DNA of 64,000 nt from Simmondsia chinensis (Eukaryota > Streptophyta > Magnoliopsida > Caryophyllales > Simmondsiaceae). The stretch lies in assembly GCA_018398585.1 (NCBI GenBank), contig JAGTTD010000001.1, forward strand, positions 12,588,501 to 12,652,500, read 5' to 3'. The notes under the pieces are model-generated. The model did no database searches. It was given only the letters and a program-made list of their open reading frames with translations, and had not been told where the DNA came from. Below, piece after piece: positions 1 through 11,310 of the stretch; the stretch's first letter is position 1, and the number at the start of each line of letters is the position of its first letter. A program made the translations under genes and the position numbers.

Positions 1-1692
1 AAATTGTTCCTGATCTCACCTTTAGTTCCTCAAAACAAGCATTTTGGTTTGTACTATTACATTGATCAATTTTCCCAACCTTTATGTGACTTTGAGCCTC
101 ACTCAAGCCAAACTTAAGAAGCTTCACATTTGCTTGCACTTTAAGAGAGTGTCCCTTGCTTCCAAGTTGACTAGTATAAGCTTCTAACTTCTGTTCCTAG
201 TTCCCTGCAATTTCAGTTCCAAATTGCATCACAATCAGTTTGGGTTTGGATTTGAGTCCAAGAAATTTCCCTTGATTGCTCATAACTCTTATCCTTTGGG
301 CCTTCCTCTCCTTATTCTTCACATGGAAACCTTTTTTGAGCTGAGTTCTTCTACTCCTAATGCACAAAGAATGACGTTGTTCAGTAGATTTATCCACTAG
401 AACCTCTGTGCTGCTGAATTTATCTTTGTTAAACTCAACAGCTTGCTCCATTTCCCTTAGATCAGGAGGCCTGTTGTTAGTGTTCTTAGATGAGTACACA
501 TAAGCTCCACTCAATTGACCCTGCACTTTGATCGGATCTAGCAAATCCTCCAGTTGAAATGAGTCTGTTGCTTGCATTGAATGAGTAACTGAATGTGCCT
601 TGGTTGTACATGTGTGGACTACCATGACAACACTACACTGAGTTCTCGATGAATTTGTATCACTACTAATTGAATTCTCTTGTCCTGGATCAAAAGGCCT
701 TAATAAAGTCTGCAATAGAGTTGATCTAACCTAATTCTCAACTGAATTGGATCATCTCCTTGCACTAGAACAAGATGAAAGCACTTCTTGGTTAAGTTTG
801 CTTGCATTGCTGCAGAATCAGCTTGACTTCTTGTTGATTTTGTATCATTGCTCATTGAATTCCACCTCTTCCTTGCTAATTTAATTGTCCTTTTAATCCA
901 TGAACAAGCCCCAAGTCTATCAATCGACATGAACACCACCTTGGGCTGCTTCTACTGCATGTTCATGAACATGAATAACTTTTCCAAACTCACTTATTGG
1001 ACTTAAGAAGAAGAAAATATAGAGGTATCCCCATATAGACCAAGATTGGCTTCATCAATGCTCTTAATTTCTTGCTTGAAAAGCACTTCTTGTGACTAAG
1101 ATGAATTGCCAACATGATCTTGATTTTAGGTTGTAAGATCAGCTTCAAATGCAACATTCTTAAGCTTAGAACTTCCATTTCCACTTGCACTTCCTTCCAT
1201 GCAACTTTCAGTGGTTCTTTAGCTTGCAATGGTACACTTTCATTCTAAATTCTGTCACTGCAGCGCTAAGCTTCTGAATTTCAACCAAACCAATTCTACT
1301 CTGACTCTCAAGGCATCGGTTGATGTTAATGTTCTGACTTGCAGCTGCAGCATCTGATTTCCAACTGAATCTAGTATAGTCAAGTGAGTTTTGATCCTAA
1401 TCCTGCTCCATTTTTTGCTCCAAATGCTGTATTCCTTCCCAAGTGATTTTAAGTTTCTCCTTTCCTGGATCAAATGGTCTCAATTAACCCTAATTTGTAG
1501 CTATAAAATCATTTACTTATGGCAATAAAGGATCAAGCACATGTATTTTTGCTGCTACATCACTCTCATCTTGAATTTTCAAATCTTGTTGCTATTGTAC
1601 CAATTCTACCTGATCCAATGAGTGCAATGTTGCATCATTAATATGAGGTGTTGCTGCATTTTCTAGAATTAAGCTGATTCCAGCACTACCAG

Positions 1693-2010
1693 TCAGGTTA
1701 TGCTCACATTCGTGCCCAATTCTCTGCTGCAAGTGTTGATGAACTTCCCAAGTAACCTTAAGCTAAGGCACGTAGTAGGTCCTATCCCCTCAAGCTCTCC
1801 TCCTATATCCTTGCATATCTTGAGGTAGTTTATGTCTAAAGCACAACATCCATCGTATATGTTTCTCCCATGTAATGAATTGAAGGCTAAATCGGCACTC
1901 CATCTTGTATAATAACTAATACGAGCAACAACCTCAATAATGGAAGATGAGACCACTTTGACACTTTCAAGAGGACCATAAGGCCAAAATACTTAGTAAA
2001 CAATATCCTC
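1693..2010 (-). pseudogene. PTB-like RRM fragment inside a retroelement
   Basis: The minus-strand frame (87 codons open, 1693-1956, with recognisable sequence for about 50 bases upstream past a stop) contains SLHGRNIYDGCCALDI. This is close to a conserved segment in an RRM of plant polypyrimidine-tract-binding proteins (SLQGRNIYDGCC-LDI as I remember it). Upstream residues fit the same RRM: a FWPYGPLESV stretch where PTB has F-P-G-VE, then EVVARISYYTRWSA. PTB proteins bind pyrimidine-rich RNA and regulate splicing. Here the frame is interrupted by a stop near 2000, and after the LDI strand it runs into unrelated sequence. It lies downstream of the LTR and PBS, so it may be a captured host exon or an RRM native to this retroelement family. 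Resemblance is strong over about 20 residues and weaker outside. Confidence 0.55.
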
Positions 2011-2787
2011 ATCTATATGGTAAAGTGGCTTCAAGACTTTGATCAAAAGTATAGCATCATTGGAAGATTTTATCCTGAACAGCATCCTTTTTTTTTCGTT
2101 TAAAAAAATTCAACAACTTCAGGAATTTTGTAGACAAAGAAGCAATCTAACACAATTTAGCTCAATTCAGAGAAATCGAGAGCAATTTCAGCCAGAATAA
2201 ACTGTCAAAGCCTGATTCAAGGTGAATTGTTAAGGTTCAGCTATACCAAATGCAAATTCCAGCTACGTGAATCACAGAACAACAACTCTAACAAGAATTC
2301 AATGTATTAAACCTCTATTCACTTGTGAATTTAGCAAATCCGAACAGATTTAGTTAATAAACCGCAGTAATAGCAAGCTTCCGACTAGAATTTTGAACCA
2401 CTGAAAGTTTAATGAATGCTCCAGTACCAAAAGATCTCAAGAATGTACCTCAATCTAAACATAATTTAGCAAGCTCAATCTGAAATCTTTAGCCAACGCA
2501 AGCTGGACAGCAGAACCACAAGCTTTTGAACTGAAATCTTGATCAAATGTAACCTGAACATAGAACTTGACATCAACGCAACAACATTTGAGGAATCAAG
2601 ACAATTAAGCACAATTTCTTAATCCAATGATAGCTGAACTATATAACCTAGGTTAATTGCAGCACGAACTGAAAAAATCAGAACATTTTAAGCACAATTT
2701 CTTCATCAACACAACCTGATCAAGAACTTGATATCAATTAACTTGATCTAATTACTTAATCAACTTAATCGGAAGCAAATTTCACAA

Positions 2788-2800
2788 GCTCTGATACCAA
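2788..2800 (-). other. Primer-binding site (initiator tRNA-Met type)
   Basis: The minus strand reads TTGGTATCAGAGC one base after the LTR end. This is the standard plant retrotransposon PBS complementary to the 3' end of initiator tRNA-Met. Confidence 0.85.
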
Positions 2801-2801
2801 T

Positions 2802-3195
2802 TGTTATGATTCAAGATAAATCTCGATCATAACATGGGGATAAAAGAGTATAAGATGAGAAAGAAGTGAATAGAGATGAGAAATAGAGAGAAGATTAAGC
2901 TGAGACAGAGAAATCAATTCATTATCATTCAATAATCCTTTCTTACAAGAGAATCCACTACTTATACTACTTCTAGAATATGAATAATATATTGCATTTA
3001 GACATCTTCACATAACCGACTTTCCGGCTCTTAGCTGCCAATCTTGACTTGTTTAACTTACATTTGACTAACCTTGACCTATACAAGTGAACTAAAGAAG
3101 ACTCATTAGGCTAATTGGCTAATACTAAGAACTTGAACTACTTTATTACGACCAATGACTTCTTAGTACTTAACTCCAAATCCCGAATCATGACA
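2802..3195 (-). repeat. 5' LTR of the left-edge retrotransposon
   Basis: The 394-bp block starts TGTCATGATTCGGG and ends GAATCATAACA when read on the minus strand, so it has the TG...CA ends of an LTR and an imperfect terminal inverted repeat. A TATA-like TATAAGTAGT lies inside it on the minus strand. The PBS begins one base past its end. The second LTR is not in the window, so neither age nor target duplication can be judged. Confidence 0.8.
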
Positions 3196-3958
3196 AATCT
3201 GTTCCATATCAAGTATTCCTTTCGGAATATACGAAACATATCAGAAAAATGGGAAAAAACAACCAAGGGCTAACACAAAAACTAGACATATCCCATTTAT
3301 GCCTCCATAAAGCAAAAATGAGGAAATAAAACATAAAGAAACCACTATTGTGGTGGGGCAACCTTCGAGGTGTTCGATGAACAGGCCATGATGAATCTTC
3401 CTTGCTTCACATTCTATAAAACGTAGTGACAAGCCTCTTGAAGAAAAGGGACCCCTATATTTGGCCCCATAAACTTCACTTTCTTCATTGCGAGACTAGC
3501 TCCTGTATCAAAACCCTTCTAGTACTGAGTAGTTCAATTGATGTTGAAACTCAGGGCCTCCCTTGAAATAGGTAATGGCATGGGAAATTTGCTCCAGAAA
3601 TCAAGAAATAAGAACATCTTGCTCCAAAATGCCAGAATCCCGCTCTAAGATTTGAGTGGCCTGTTCTAAGATACGAGCATAGCTCCGGGATCTGGGCATT
3701 CGTTGTCGAGACAGTGGAGCGAATTTCCTTCACCTCTTGTGCATATTGTCTCCAACAGGAAAGGGCAAACACTATCCATGCCAAAAACTGTCGCCAAAAA
3801 CAAGGAAGACAAAAAAAGAAGTTAGCAAAAAAAAAAAAAAAATTCCCTTTTCATAAGCCTATGAAAAACAACATAGAAGCATCAAAGGCGCGACAATCAC
3901 ATGCAACATAAAGGTAGGCGCATTCTCCAGTCACATATCATTCAAACGAGGGAAGTCT

Positions 3959-4672
3959 TCAAGAAATACACATCTCCCAACAATCCTCAACATTATCCGA
4001 AAATGCGGAATTATAGGGGATTATAGAAGAACTAGCTTTCACTAAGCCCGAATCATAAGAGGCAAAGCCCCCCTCAACCATAGGAGGATCTGCCACAACA
4101 GCTGCCTTCCCCTTTTGAATGGTTGGAGATGGAGGTTTACTGTGATCTTGAAAACCATCCAAGCCTCCTTCGAGAACAGACATAGATGCAGGACGCCCAA
4201 ATTCGGGAACATGCACGGAGAGGCCTTCCAAGAAAGAGGGCAGAGACTCCATCAGGTTCGAACCAAAGGAGCCCAAGGTCTCCAGAAAGCCGGCAGCACC
4301 CCCTCCATCCCTTTAGTAAGAAGAACCTGCTACAACATAAGGAATACCCATTGGAATGGCAAACTCAGAAAATGCCTAACCATGACCAGGCATCTTGGGG
4401 CGAGAAAGATGGTTATCAGCAACATCTAGAGATGGCCCTCGAAGGTGGATATGAGGCCGCTTTGTGGCTCTCTCCGCGGACAAGTCAGTTGGAGGCTCTA
4501 GAGCAGGAACTGCCACAGAAACCCTGGAATCATCAGGTAAGTCCCTTCGCACCACGACCGGGGAAGCTATCACGATCGGAACATGTCGTGAAGCATGCTC
4601 CTCAGAAGCTTCCACCTGGGAAGGCAGGGTAGCAATATCTACGCTCGCCAGTTCTTCCGCTGAAAAAGTCAC
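3959..4672 (-). pseudogene. Low-complexity C-terminal portion of the PF04195-like gene
   Basis: Two open stretches (4672-4376 and 4276-3959) are separated by stops. They encode Ala, Ser, Pro, Val and Glu-rich protein without a recognisable fold, which fits the variable linker after a PF04195-type domain. Composition is more GC-rich than the surroundings. No catalytic motif was found. Confidence 0.4.
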
Positions 4673-4953
4673 AAAAATAAGAAGTCAGTAGGATATGACA
4701 AACAAGGAAATTAAACCCACCTAGCACATATATGGCAGTAAAGAAAGGCACAAAATAGGTGAAAAATTACCTAGAAAATGCTTTTGTGAAAGATCGGCCT
4801 TAACAAGCACTATATCCTGCTCAAACAACTCTTTAGAAGCTAAAAATCTCTCACTTGCGAAAGTTTTGCCAAAATAACTAACAATCTGCATTTCTTGAGA
4901 AGTCAGGGGACTCCTTTTCACTTGACACGAACGTTACAGCGTACCCCATGTCG

Positions 4954-5340
4954 TCAAAAACGGTGGGGAGAAGGAGGTTTTATTTGGACAAACTTGTTTT
5001 CCCAGTTTTTCACGTTAGAAGTGTTGTGTTTTGTAAAAGCAAAACCTCCCCAACTCTCAAAAGCAACCATATGCATAAAATATCTATTCTTAAATAGAAT
5101 ATCAAAAACCCTAGAAGAAGGAGTAAAACTATTTGCACAACGTGCAAGCAAAAAACTGTATAGATTCCTGAACCCATTAGGAGAAACCTGACCGAGACAA
5201 ACATTATAACGCTGAAGCAATTGCTCCACAAGAGGAGGTAAGGAAAAATGAACTCCTGCCTCTAAAGAATCTATAAGAATAGAAATACACCTTTCCTTAG
5301 GAGGGAACACAGGACAATCGTCCGGTTGAGGCCCCCACAC
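4954..5340 (-). CDS. PF04195-like domain segment, 128 codons
   Basis: This open stretch has the family pattern: a hydrophobic stretch with PLVEQLLQRYNV (family 'PLHPFVVELLNHYNL'), then GQVSPNGFRNLYSFL (family 'GQLAPNSWRVLSGF'), a middle helix pair, and KNWENKFVQI near the end (family 'KGWKDRFFFV'). Identification rests on this pattern and the order of conserved positions, not on a database search. The domain has no established catalytic role. It is the best preserved part of the surrounding broken gene. Confidence 0.6.
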   Translation of the reverse strand: MWGPQPDDCPVFPPKERCISILIDSLEAGVHFSLPPLVEQLLQRYNVCLGQVSPNGFRNLYSFLLARCANSFTPSSRVFDILFKNRYFMHMVAFESWGGFAFTKHNTSNVKNWENKFVQIKPPSPHRF

Positions 5341-6022
5341 CTCATGATCATAACGGAAAAATATATTTGGAACCGATCATAGAAACACTGTTTTCACCTA
5401 AGGTACTTGATACAAAGGCCCCTAAGGGAAAAATCCGAGATATCTCAGGGAACCTAATTGGAAAACGAGAGCTTTCGTCTGGAGGATACCAGTTTAGAAG
5501 TTTTGAGGCAATACCCTCCACCTCAGGAGACGATTCGTCCTCCCTCCGAGCCTCAAAAGAGCAGCCTCAACATGGCTCCACTTATGTACCATTGAGATGA
5601 TAGGAAGAAAATTTTTTTTAAAAAAATAATAAAAATACAATAAGAATCAAAGAACTTACTTGCATTCGAGACCCCATTAATCGCCACGGTTACGATGGAC
5701 GCTGTTGGCGAAGAGGAGAGCCCAGCGTCCAAAATCCTCTCATCTTCCATATTTATTGTAGTATCCTCAACCCATAAGAGGATTTCATTGAGCATCTCCT
5801 CATTCCGCTCTCCTTCCTCGAACTCTAAGAGAGAAGAGAACTGGGCAGCATGGTGGCAATAAAGAACAAGGCAAAACTAGGGAAAGGAGAGAAAATCAAT
5901 CTCAGCCCAAAACCCATCATCAAAACGTAAAAACAAAAACTAAAAAACTCACCTGGAAGGCACCCAAAAGAGATAATAAGCACACCAGGACAGCCTGATA
6001 AGAAACATATATGTATATGTCA

Positions 6023-6023
6023 A

Positions 6024-6080
<57 letters not shown>
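6023..6080. repeat. (AAT)n microsatellite, about 19 units
   Basis: An uninterrupted AAT/ATA trinucleotide run lies just left of the Gypsy 5' LTR, within the older PF04195-type element. Confidence 0.95.
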
Positions 6081-6081
<1 letters not shown>

Positions 6082-6151
6082 TGATAAGCACATAACAAAT
6101 ACTCTTCAAGACTTTCCATAGTCAAGGGTAAGATTAGCCATCCAACCCGCC

Positions 6152-6568
6152 TGTTATGAGCCAAATGTCTTACTTGTTGTTAGGATGGTCGTTAGCTTCA
6201 GTTTTGTAATAATGTTGCATTTCGTTGGAATTCTTAGCATAAGGTTGTCAAGGCTTTTGGCACAAAGGTTCTTTCGTGGTTAGTTAAGTCGGTTGTTGGT
6301 AAAGGCTAGCTTAGTTTGAGTCAGTTGTGGCGGCTCTTTCTATTAGTGAGTCGGTTAGTGTGGGTTTGATTCATTGTAACTAGACTGAGTATAAGTAGTC
6401 TTGTTTCAAGTGTAATCTTCATTCAATCAAATACAAAAAATATCTTTTGATATTAACTCTCTCTCTCATCTAACTGTCTCTTTAATCTCTCATCTCAATT
6501 TACTTCTTCTCTCATCTTAATCTCTTCTTCCACTATGTTAACTTCAAGATTGATCTTGAAGCTTAACA
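6152..6568 (+). repeat. 5' LTR of the Gypsy element
   Basis: The 417-bp LTR starts TGTTATGAGCC and ends GCTTAACA. It contains a TATA-like TATAAGTAGT near 6391 and a CT-rich stretch towards its end. The PBS begins two bases downstream. Confidence 0.93.
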
Positions 6569-6569
6569 A

Positions 6570-6582
6570 TTGGTATCAGAGC
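6570..6582 (+). other. Primer-binding site (initiator tRNA-Met type)
   Basis: TTGGTATCAGAGC directly follows the 5' LTR and matches the usual plant initiator tRNA-Met PBS. Confidence 0.92.
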
Positions 6583-6651
6583 CTATGTGTTGCTACCGAT
6601 TGATTTTTTCTTGATTGTTTTGAGCTGGCGAGGCGCAAGAAGCAGATATCA

Positions 6652-7900
6652 ATGGCTGAAGGTGTAACAACACGATCTAGAGCTGCAGGTGCTGCAAATG
6701 CTGCTGCAAATGTTAATCCTAACGTAACTTATGCTTCGGTTGTTGGTGCTAATGCTGCAGCAGGAGCTGAGTACATTACAGCAAATCAATTAAAGAATCA
6801 GATGGATGAGATGTTCTCTCGAATGCAGCAATTATAGTTGGATCTGGATCGAAAGTTTGCTGATTAATTGATTCAGCAAACTCAACAGATTGAAGATAAG
6901 GTAGTTGGACTGCAGGATCAGCTCAATAGGAAAAATGTGACCTCAAGTTCTGGATTTCTGTTACCTGCTAGCCAACAGGTTCGACCTCTAGGTGTAGTGC
7001 ATCCACAAACAACAAGTGTGGCTGTTGGACAGCTGGACAGCAGGATCATCATCCTGATCCAATACAAGCTCTAGTTGTAAGTATGACTTTGGGACAACAA
7101 GATAGTCCATCAGATCGGTTGCAACATCAAAATTCAGAAAGTAATGATGCTTCATCCAGCAATCAGAGCAATGGTTACAGGTAGCCAAGGATTCAGATTG
7201 AGCCTTTTGATGGAAAACAACCACACCATGGATCAGAAGATGTGGTCAGCACTTTCATTTCCATCACATTGAAGAAGATGAGAAGGTGGAACTAGCAGTT
7301 ATTTATCTCCATGGAGATCATGAGGTATGACTTTACAGTATTTTGAAGAGTAATTCTTCATTATCTTGGGCTAAATTCGTGGTAGAACTTTGTGAACATT
7401 ATGAAGATGAGGACTCAAGTGACATAGTTGATAACTTGAACAAAGTAGTGCAAGTCACATCAGTAAATGAATACATGACTAGATTTGAGAACCTTAGAGC
7501 CAGTATGATTGGAGCTTATCCTCAAGCAACTGAATCTTACTATGTATCCAGCTTCATAAGTGGCTTAAAGCCAAAGATTAAGAACTGTGTCAAGGCAATT
7601 GGGCATAGAAACTTATCCAAAGCCTATACAAAGGCTAAACTGTTTGAAGCTATGGTTCTTGCATCAAATGATGGGCCCAGGTACAGAGGTGGAAGCTCTA
7701 GTCAACAACATAAGGGATCGATTAGATCTAAAGCTACTCGTCTTATAGCTTAGCGAGTATGGACTATCCAATCAAATAGACATATTTGAGAAGAAGGCTC
7801 AAAGACTATGTTCTAAATGCAATCAGCCTTATAAATTTGGTCACAAGTGCAATTCAAAGTTCCTCATGATAGCAAGAGGAGTTGATGCTGATGATCAATT
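6652..7900 (+). pseudogene. gag of the Gypsy element
   Basis: Translation would start at ATG 6652, 84 bases past the LTR, with a Thr/Ala/Asn-rich N-terminus. A stop follows after 61 codons. The capsid region is visible in 7343-7753 (SWAKFVVELCEHYEDEDSSD, then SVNEYMTRFENL and SSFISGLKPKIK), as in the retrotransposon gag family. A nucleocapsid zinc knuckle, CSKCNQPYKFGHKC, follows near 7810. Stops at about 6837, 6865 and 7753 and frame changes break the gene. Gag would package the element RNA in the cytoplasm. Confidence 0.82.
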
Positions 7901-8345
7901 TGAAGAAAATGAAACAGAGGCTGAGTTGGACAGTTTTGATCATGAATCTCAAGAAGAGTTTCTTGAAGATGATGTGGAGATCTCTATGAAAGCCGTGATA
8001 GGAAATGGGGCTCCTATCACCATTAGGATCAAAGGATAAGCTGGCAAGTGGTCCATTGTTATTCTGAATGACAATGGTAGTATTCACTACTTCATTGATC
8101 AAAAGCTGGTGAGAAAGGTTGGGAAGGATATGATCAAGACATAAACATTATCTGTGATAGTGGCTGATGGGAATTCCATTCTTGCTCAAAGCAAATGCCA
8201 AGGATTCCAATGGACTATGCAAGATCACAAGTTTGAGGATGACTTCATGATCTTTCCATTGGGAGGTTGCAATATGGTTCTTGGTGTGGACTGAATGAGA
8301 TCCTTCAGTCTAGTGGTCTTTGATTTTGCCAAGCTAACAGTGACT
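7900..8345 (+). pseudogene. Retropepsin-like protease region of the Gypsy element
   Basis: An acidic linker leads to ILNDNGSIHYFID near 8059-8098, which aligns with the retropepsin motif (V/I)-L-(I/V)-D-(S/T)-G-(S/A)-T-H-N-F-I. The catalytic Asp is present but the next residue is Asn instead of Ser or Thr, and the following Thr is Ile. Several stops break the frame. The protease would cut the Gag-Pol polyprotein. Confidence 0.65.
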
Positions 8346-8539
8346 TTTGAAAGGTAAGGATCTATTATAACCTTGCAAGGCATGGATGAACAAGCTCATT
8401 TGCAGTTGTTAAAGGGTAAGAGCTTAGAAGATGGATTCAAGAAGGGAGATTATCACTGGGTTAGACAGTTATTTGCAATCTCACATACTGATTTGGGAGA
8501 GCTATCTCATCCTAAGGTGCAGGCATTGATTGATGAGTT

Positions 8540-9830
8540 TGATGATCTGTTTGAGTAGCCAAAGACATTACCTCCTGAGAGGAATTTCGATCACGCAATT
8601 CCTCTCAAGTCTAACTAAGAAACAGTGAAGTTAAGCCCTACAAGTACCCTCATTCATAGAAGACAGAGATTTAGAAACAAGTGGATGAATTACTCAAGAC
8701 TTGCTTCATTCGACAGAGCCATAGCCCTTTTGCTTCTCGTGTGATATTGGTTAAGAAGAAAGATGGCTCGGCTAGAATGTGCATTGACTATAGGTAGCTT
8801 AACTAAGGTCAAGGATAACTTTCCAATTCCTGTCATTGATGACTTGTTGGATGAGTTCCATGGTGCACGCTTATTTTTCAAGCTTGATTTGAGGCAAGGC
8901 TATCATCAAATTAGGGCAATGGAGCAAGATGTGTACAAGACTGCATTTAGGACTCATCATGGGCATTATGAGTTCATGGTTATGCGTTTTGGCTTAACCA
9001 ATGCTCCATCTACTTTTTAGGCAGTGATGAATGATGTTTTCAAGCTATTTTTGATGATATCTTGATTTACAATACTACCATGGAAGAGCACTTGAAGCAT
9101 TTGAGGGGAGTGTTCTTGGTGATGCACTGTCACAAGTTGTTTGCCAAATTGACTAAGTGCTCTTTTTCTCAGACTCAACTTGAGTACTTAGGACATGTGA
9201 TCTCGCATAGAGGAGTTTGTACTAATCCTTACAAAGTTCGGGCAATGAAAGATTGGCCAATTCCTGTTATATTGAAGCAGTCGCAAGGGTTCTTGGTATT
9301 GACTATTACTACAGGAAGTTTGTAGCTGGTTATGGAGCAATTGCCAAGCCTCTAGCTGATATATTGAAGAAGGATGCATTTAAGTGGTCTGATAAGGCTC
9401 AGGAAGCATTTGAAGCCTTGAAAGAAGCTATGTGTGCAGCACCTGTTTTGGCAATGCCGGATTTTGAAGAGGAATTTGTCTTAAAAATAGAGGCTTGTGG
9501 GATTGGCATTGGAGCTATATTGTCTCAGAATGGAAGGCCAATAACCTACCTTAGCCAAGCCTTAAGTCCTAAGCATCAAGATTTGTCCACTTATGAGAGG
9601 GAGTATATTGCAATCCTTTTAGCAGTTGATAAGTGGAGACACTACTTAGATGGCCATCATTTTATCATTAGGACAAACCATTAAGGCTTGAAATATCTGC
9701 TTGAGCAGAGGATTGTCATAAGAATTCAAAAGAAAAGCTTGAAGAAGATGTTAGGACTTGATTATGCTATTGAGAATAAGCAGGGAAAAGATTAGAAGAT
9801 GCTGAGCAAGGGTATTGTGAGGCTGTTTCC
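8540..9830 (+). pseudogene. Reverse transcriptase and RNase H of the Gypsy element
   Basis: RT motifs appear in order: a Lys-Lys-Asp-Gly segment followed by CIDYR near 8757-8795, [20 protein letters not shown] (8827 on), [10 protein letters not shown], then [12 protein letters not shown]. The catalytic centre FDDILIY lies near 9048. About ten codons between AVMNDVF and FDD are missing and a frameshift lies there. The RT connection and RNase H follow in 9253-9684 (FKWSDKAQEAFEALK, VLKIEACGIGIGAIL, TYEREYIAILLAVDKWRHYL). Stops at about 8794, 9018 and 9682 further break the frame. This enzyme would make cDNA in the cytoplasmic particle. Confidence 0.88.
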
Positions 9831-9929
9831 GTGATTCTTCTGGCCTAGATTGAGGAAGTGTACAAGTCCTATAAGAATGACAACTTTGCATAAGAATGTA
9901 TAACAGCTTTCAGCATCAATAGATCTGGC

Positions 9930-11284
9930 AACATTGCTCCTGAGGCTGAAGTATCTGCTGTCAAGGGAATCATCAGATTGAAGGGGAAATTATACATTGG
10001 ATCCTCTACTGATCTGAGACAACAAATCATCTGCGCTTCTCATGATTCAGCTTGGGGAGGCCACTCAGGTATTGATGGTACTTATCAAAGGCTCAAAGCA
10101 TACTTTAGTTGGACTGGTATGAAGAAAGAAGCGAGGGAATTTGTGCAAGCTTGTGAGACTTGTCAACAAACCAAGGCTGGTGATCACAGGCATCAGGGAC
10201 TTCTCCAACCTCTACCTATTCTGGATGGTGCTTGGTAGAACATTAGCATGGATTTTATTGAAGGCTTGCCAAAATCAGAGGGCAAGGAAATTATTTGGGT
10301 AGTGGTGGATCGTTTTACCAAGTTCAATCACTTGGTTGCTTTGGCTAGACTTGTGACAGTAGAGAAGCTTGCAAGAGTGTTCCTAGATAACATCTATAAG
10401 CTTCATGGATTACCACAATCCAAAGTATCTGATCAGGACAAGCTCTTCACCAGTCCTTTCTGGAGGGAATTGTTCATCCTCATGGGCACAACTTTAGCTT
10501 TGAGTTCTTCCTACCATTCATAGATAGATGGCCAAACGGAAAGAGTTAATCAGTGCATAGAATATTATCTCTGGAGCATGGTATTCAGTCATCCTAAAGT
10601 TTGGGGAAGATGGTTATCACTGGCTGAGTACTGGTATAATGCACATGCTCATGCTTCAATTGGCACCACTCCATTTAAGGCTTTATATGGTTATGATCCT
10701 CCTTCACCCTTGATGTTGCAAAAGCTAGTGACATCAGTTCCTAAAGTGGCTGATTTGATGCTGCAAAGAAGACAGTTGGTACAACTTTTAAAGGATAATC
10801 TTCATCAAGCTCAAGCAAGGATGAAGTATTATGCAGATAAGAAGCGCGTGGACAAAGCTTATGAAATAGGAGATATGGTTTACTTGAAGCTTCAGCCATA
10901 CAGACAAGCTTCAGTGGCAATTAGAAAGAATGTCAAGCTATGTGCTAGATACTTTGGGCCATACAAGATCATTGAGAAGATTGGGAAAGTGGCTTATAAG
11001 TTGGAATTTCCCCCTAATTCTTACATATACCCCGTGTTTCATGTGTCCTTTTTCAAGAAACAAAAGAAGAAAGGCCAAGACAGTTTAGCTCAGACCCCGA
11101 AAGTTGGTTATACTGGTGCTTCGCTGTTGAACCCTGCTACAATCTTGGATTCCAGACTTCAGATTGCTGAAGGCAGATCAATCAAAGAGGTTTTGGTGCA
11201 GTGGTCTAATTTAGACAAGAAGGATGCTTCGTGGGAAGAGTTGCCATTCATGACAGGCCAATTCCTTACCCTTCATTGTTGAGA
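9930..11284 (+). pseudogene. Integrase with GPY region and C-terminal chromodomain
   Basis: The HHCC zinc-binding domain lies in 9978-10238 (ending CETCQQTKAG). The catalytic core has its first Asp in ISMDFIEGLP (about 10251), its second in KVSDQDKLF, and its Glu in DGQTERVNQ; a TAG stop at 10521 just before DGQTERVNQ separates the last. Residues 1-234 of the final open stretch (10578-11282) hold the integrase C-terminus, a GPY/F motif (ARYFGPYKI) and PVFHVSFFKK. A chromodomain-like end (EVLVQWSNLDKKDASWEEL) follows. In chromoviruses this domain is thought to steer integration to particular chromatin. Stops near 10237 and 10521 disable the gene. Confidence 0.88.
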
Positions 11285-11298
11285 TAAGAATGTTTTCA

Positions 11299-11310
11299 AG
11301 GGGAGGGGAT
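11299..11310 (+). other. Polypurine tract of the Gypsy element
   Basis: AGGGGAGGGGAT directly precedes the 3' LTR and fits the purine-rich primer for plus-strand cDNA synthesis. Confidence 0.85.

Larger units (their letters stand above)
1..3195 (-). mobile_element. LTR retrotransposon, 5' portion, leaving the window at the left edge
   Basis: An LTR (2802-3195) is followed on the minus strand by a primer-binding site complementary to initiator tRNA-Met (2788-2800), so the element reads from 3195 towards position 1 and its 3' half lies outside the window. The body from 2787 to about 2050 has no coding potential and looks like an untranslated leader. From about 2050 to 1 there are only short, stop-rich minus-strand frames. 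One resembles an RRM of plant PTB proteins (separate entry); the others (197-715, 700-939, 1255-1473) match nothing I recognise. No gag, protease or reverse transcriptase motif was seen. The LTR has the same TATAAGTAGT core and TGTYATGA start as the Gypsy element at 6152-11735, so a related Ty3/Gypsy family is likely but unproven. Confidence 0.75.
3241..5827 (-). pseudogene. Decayed retroelement gene with PF04195-like 'putative gypsy type transposon' domain
   Basis: Several minus-strand pieces look like exons of one gene. A first piece near 5660-5827 ends at a good donor (GCAA then GTAAGT). The middle piece (5340-4954) carries the recognisable domain. A downstream Ala/Ser/Pro-rich piece (4672-3959) is followed by a heptad-like stretch near 3690-3550 (ARILEQATQILERDSGILEQ). 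This arrangement is common in plant genes annotated with the PF04195 domain, which occur in or beside Ty3/Gypsy elements; their function is unknown. Stop codons separate the pieces, so it is not intact. The Gypsy element at 6152-11735 interrupts it; possible upstream sequence resumes at 11736-12469. I infer that it is the antisense ORF of a Tat-like retrotransposon. Confidence 0.55.
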
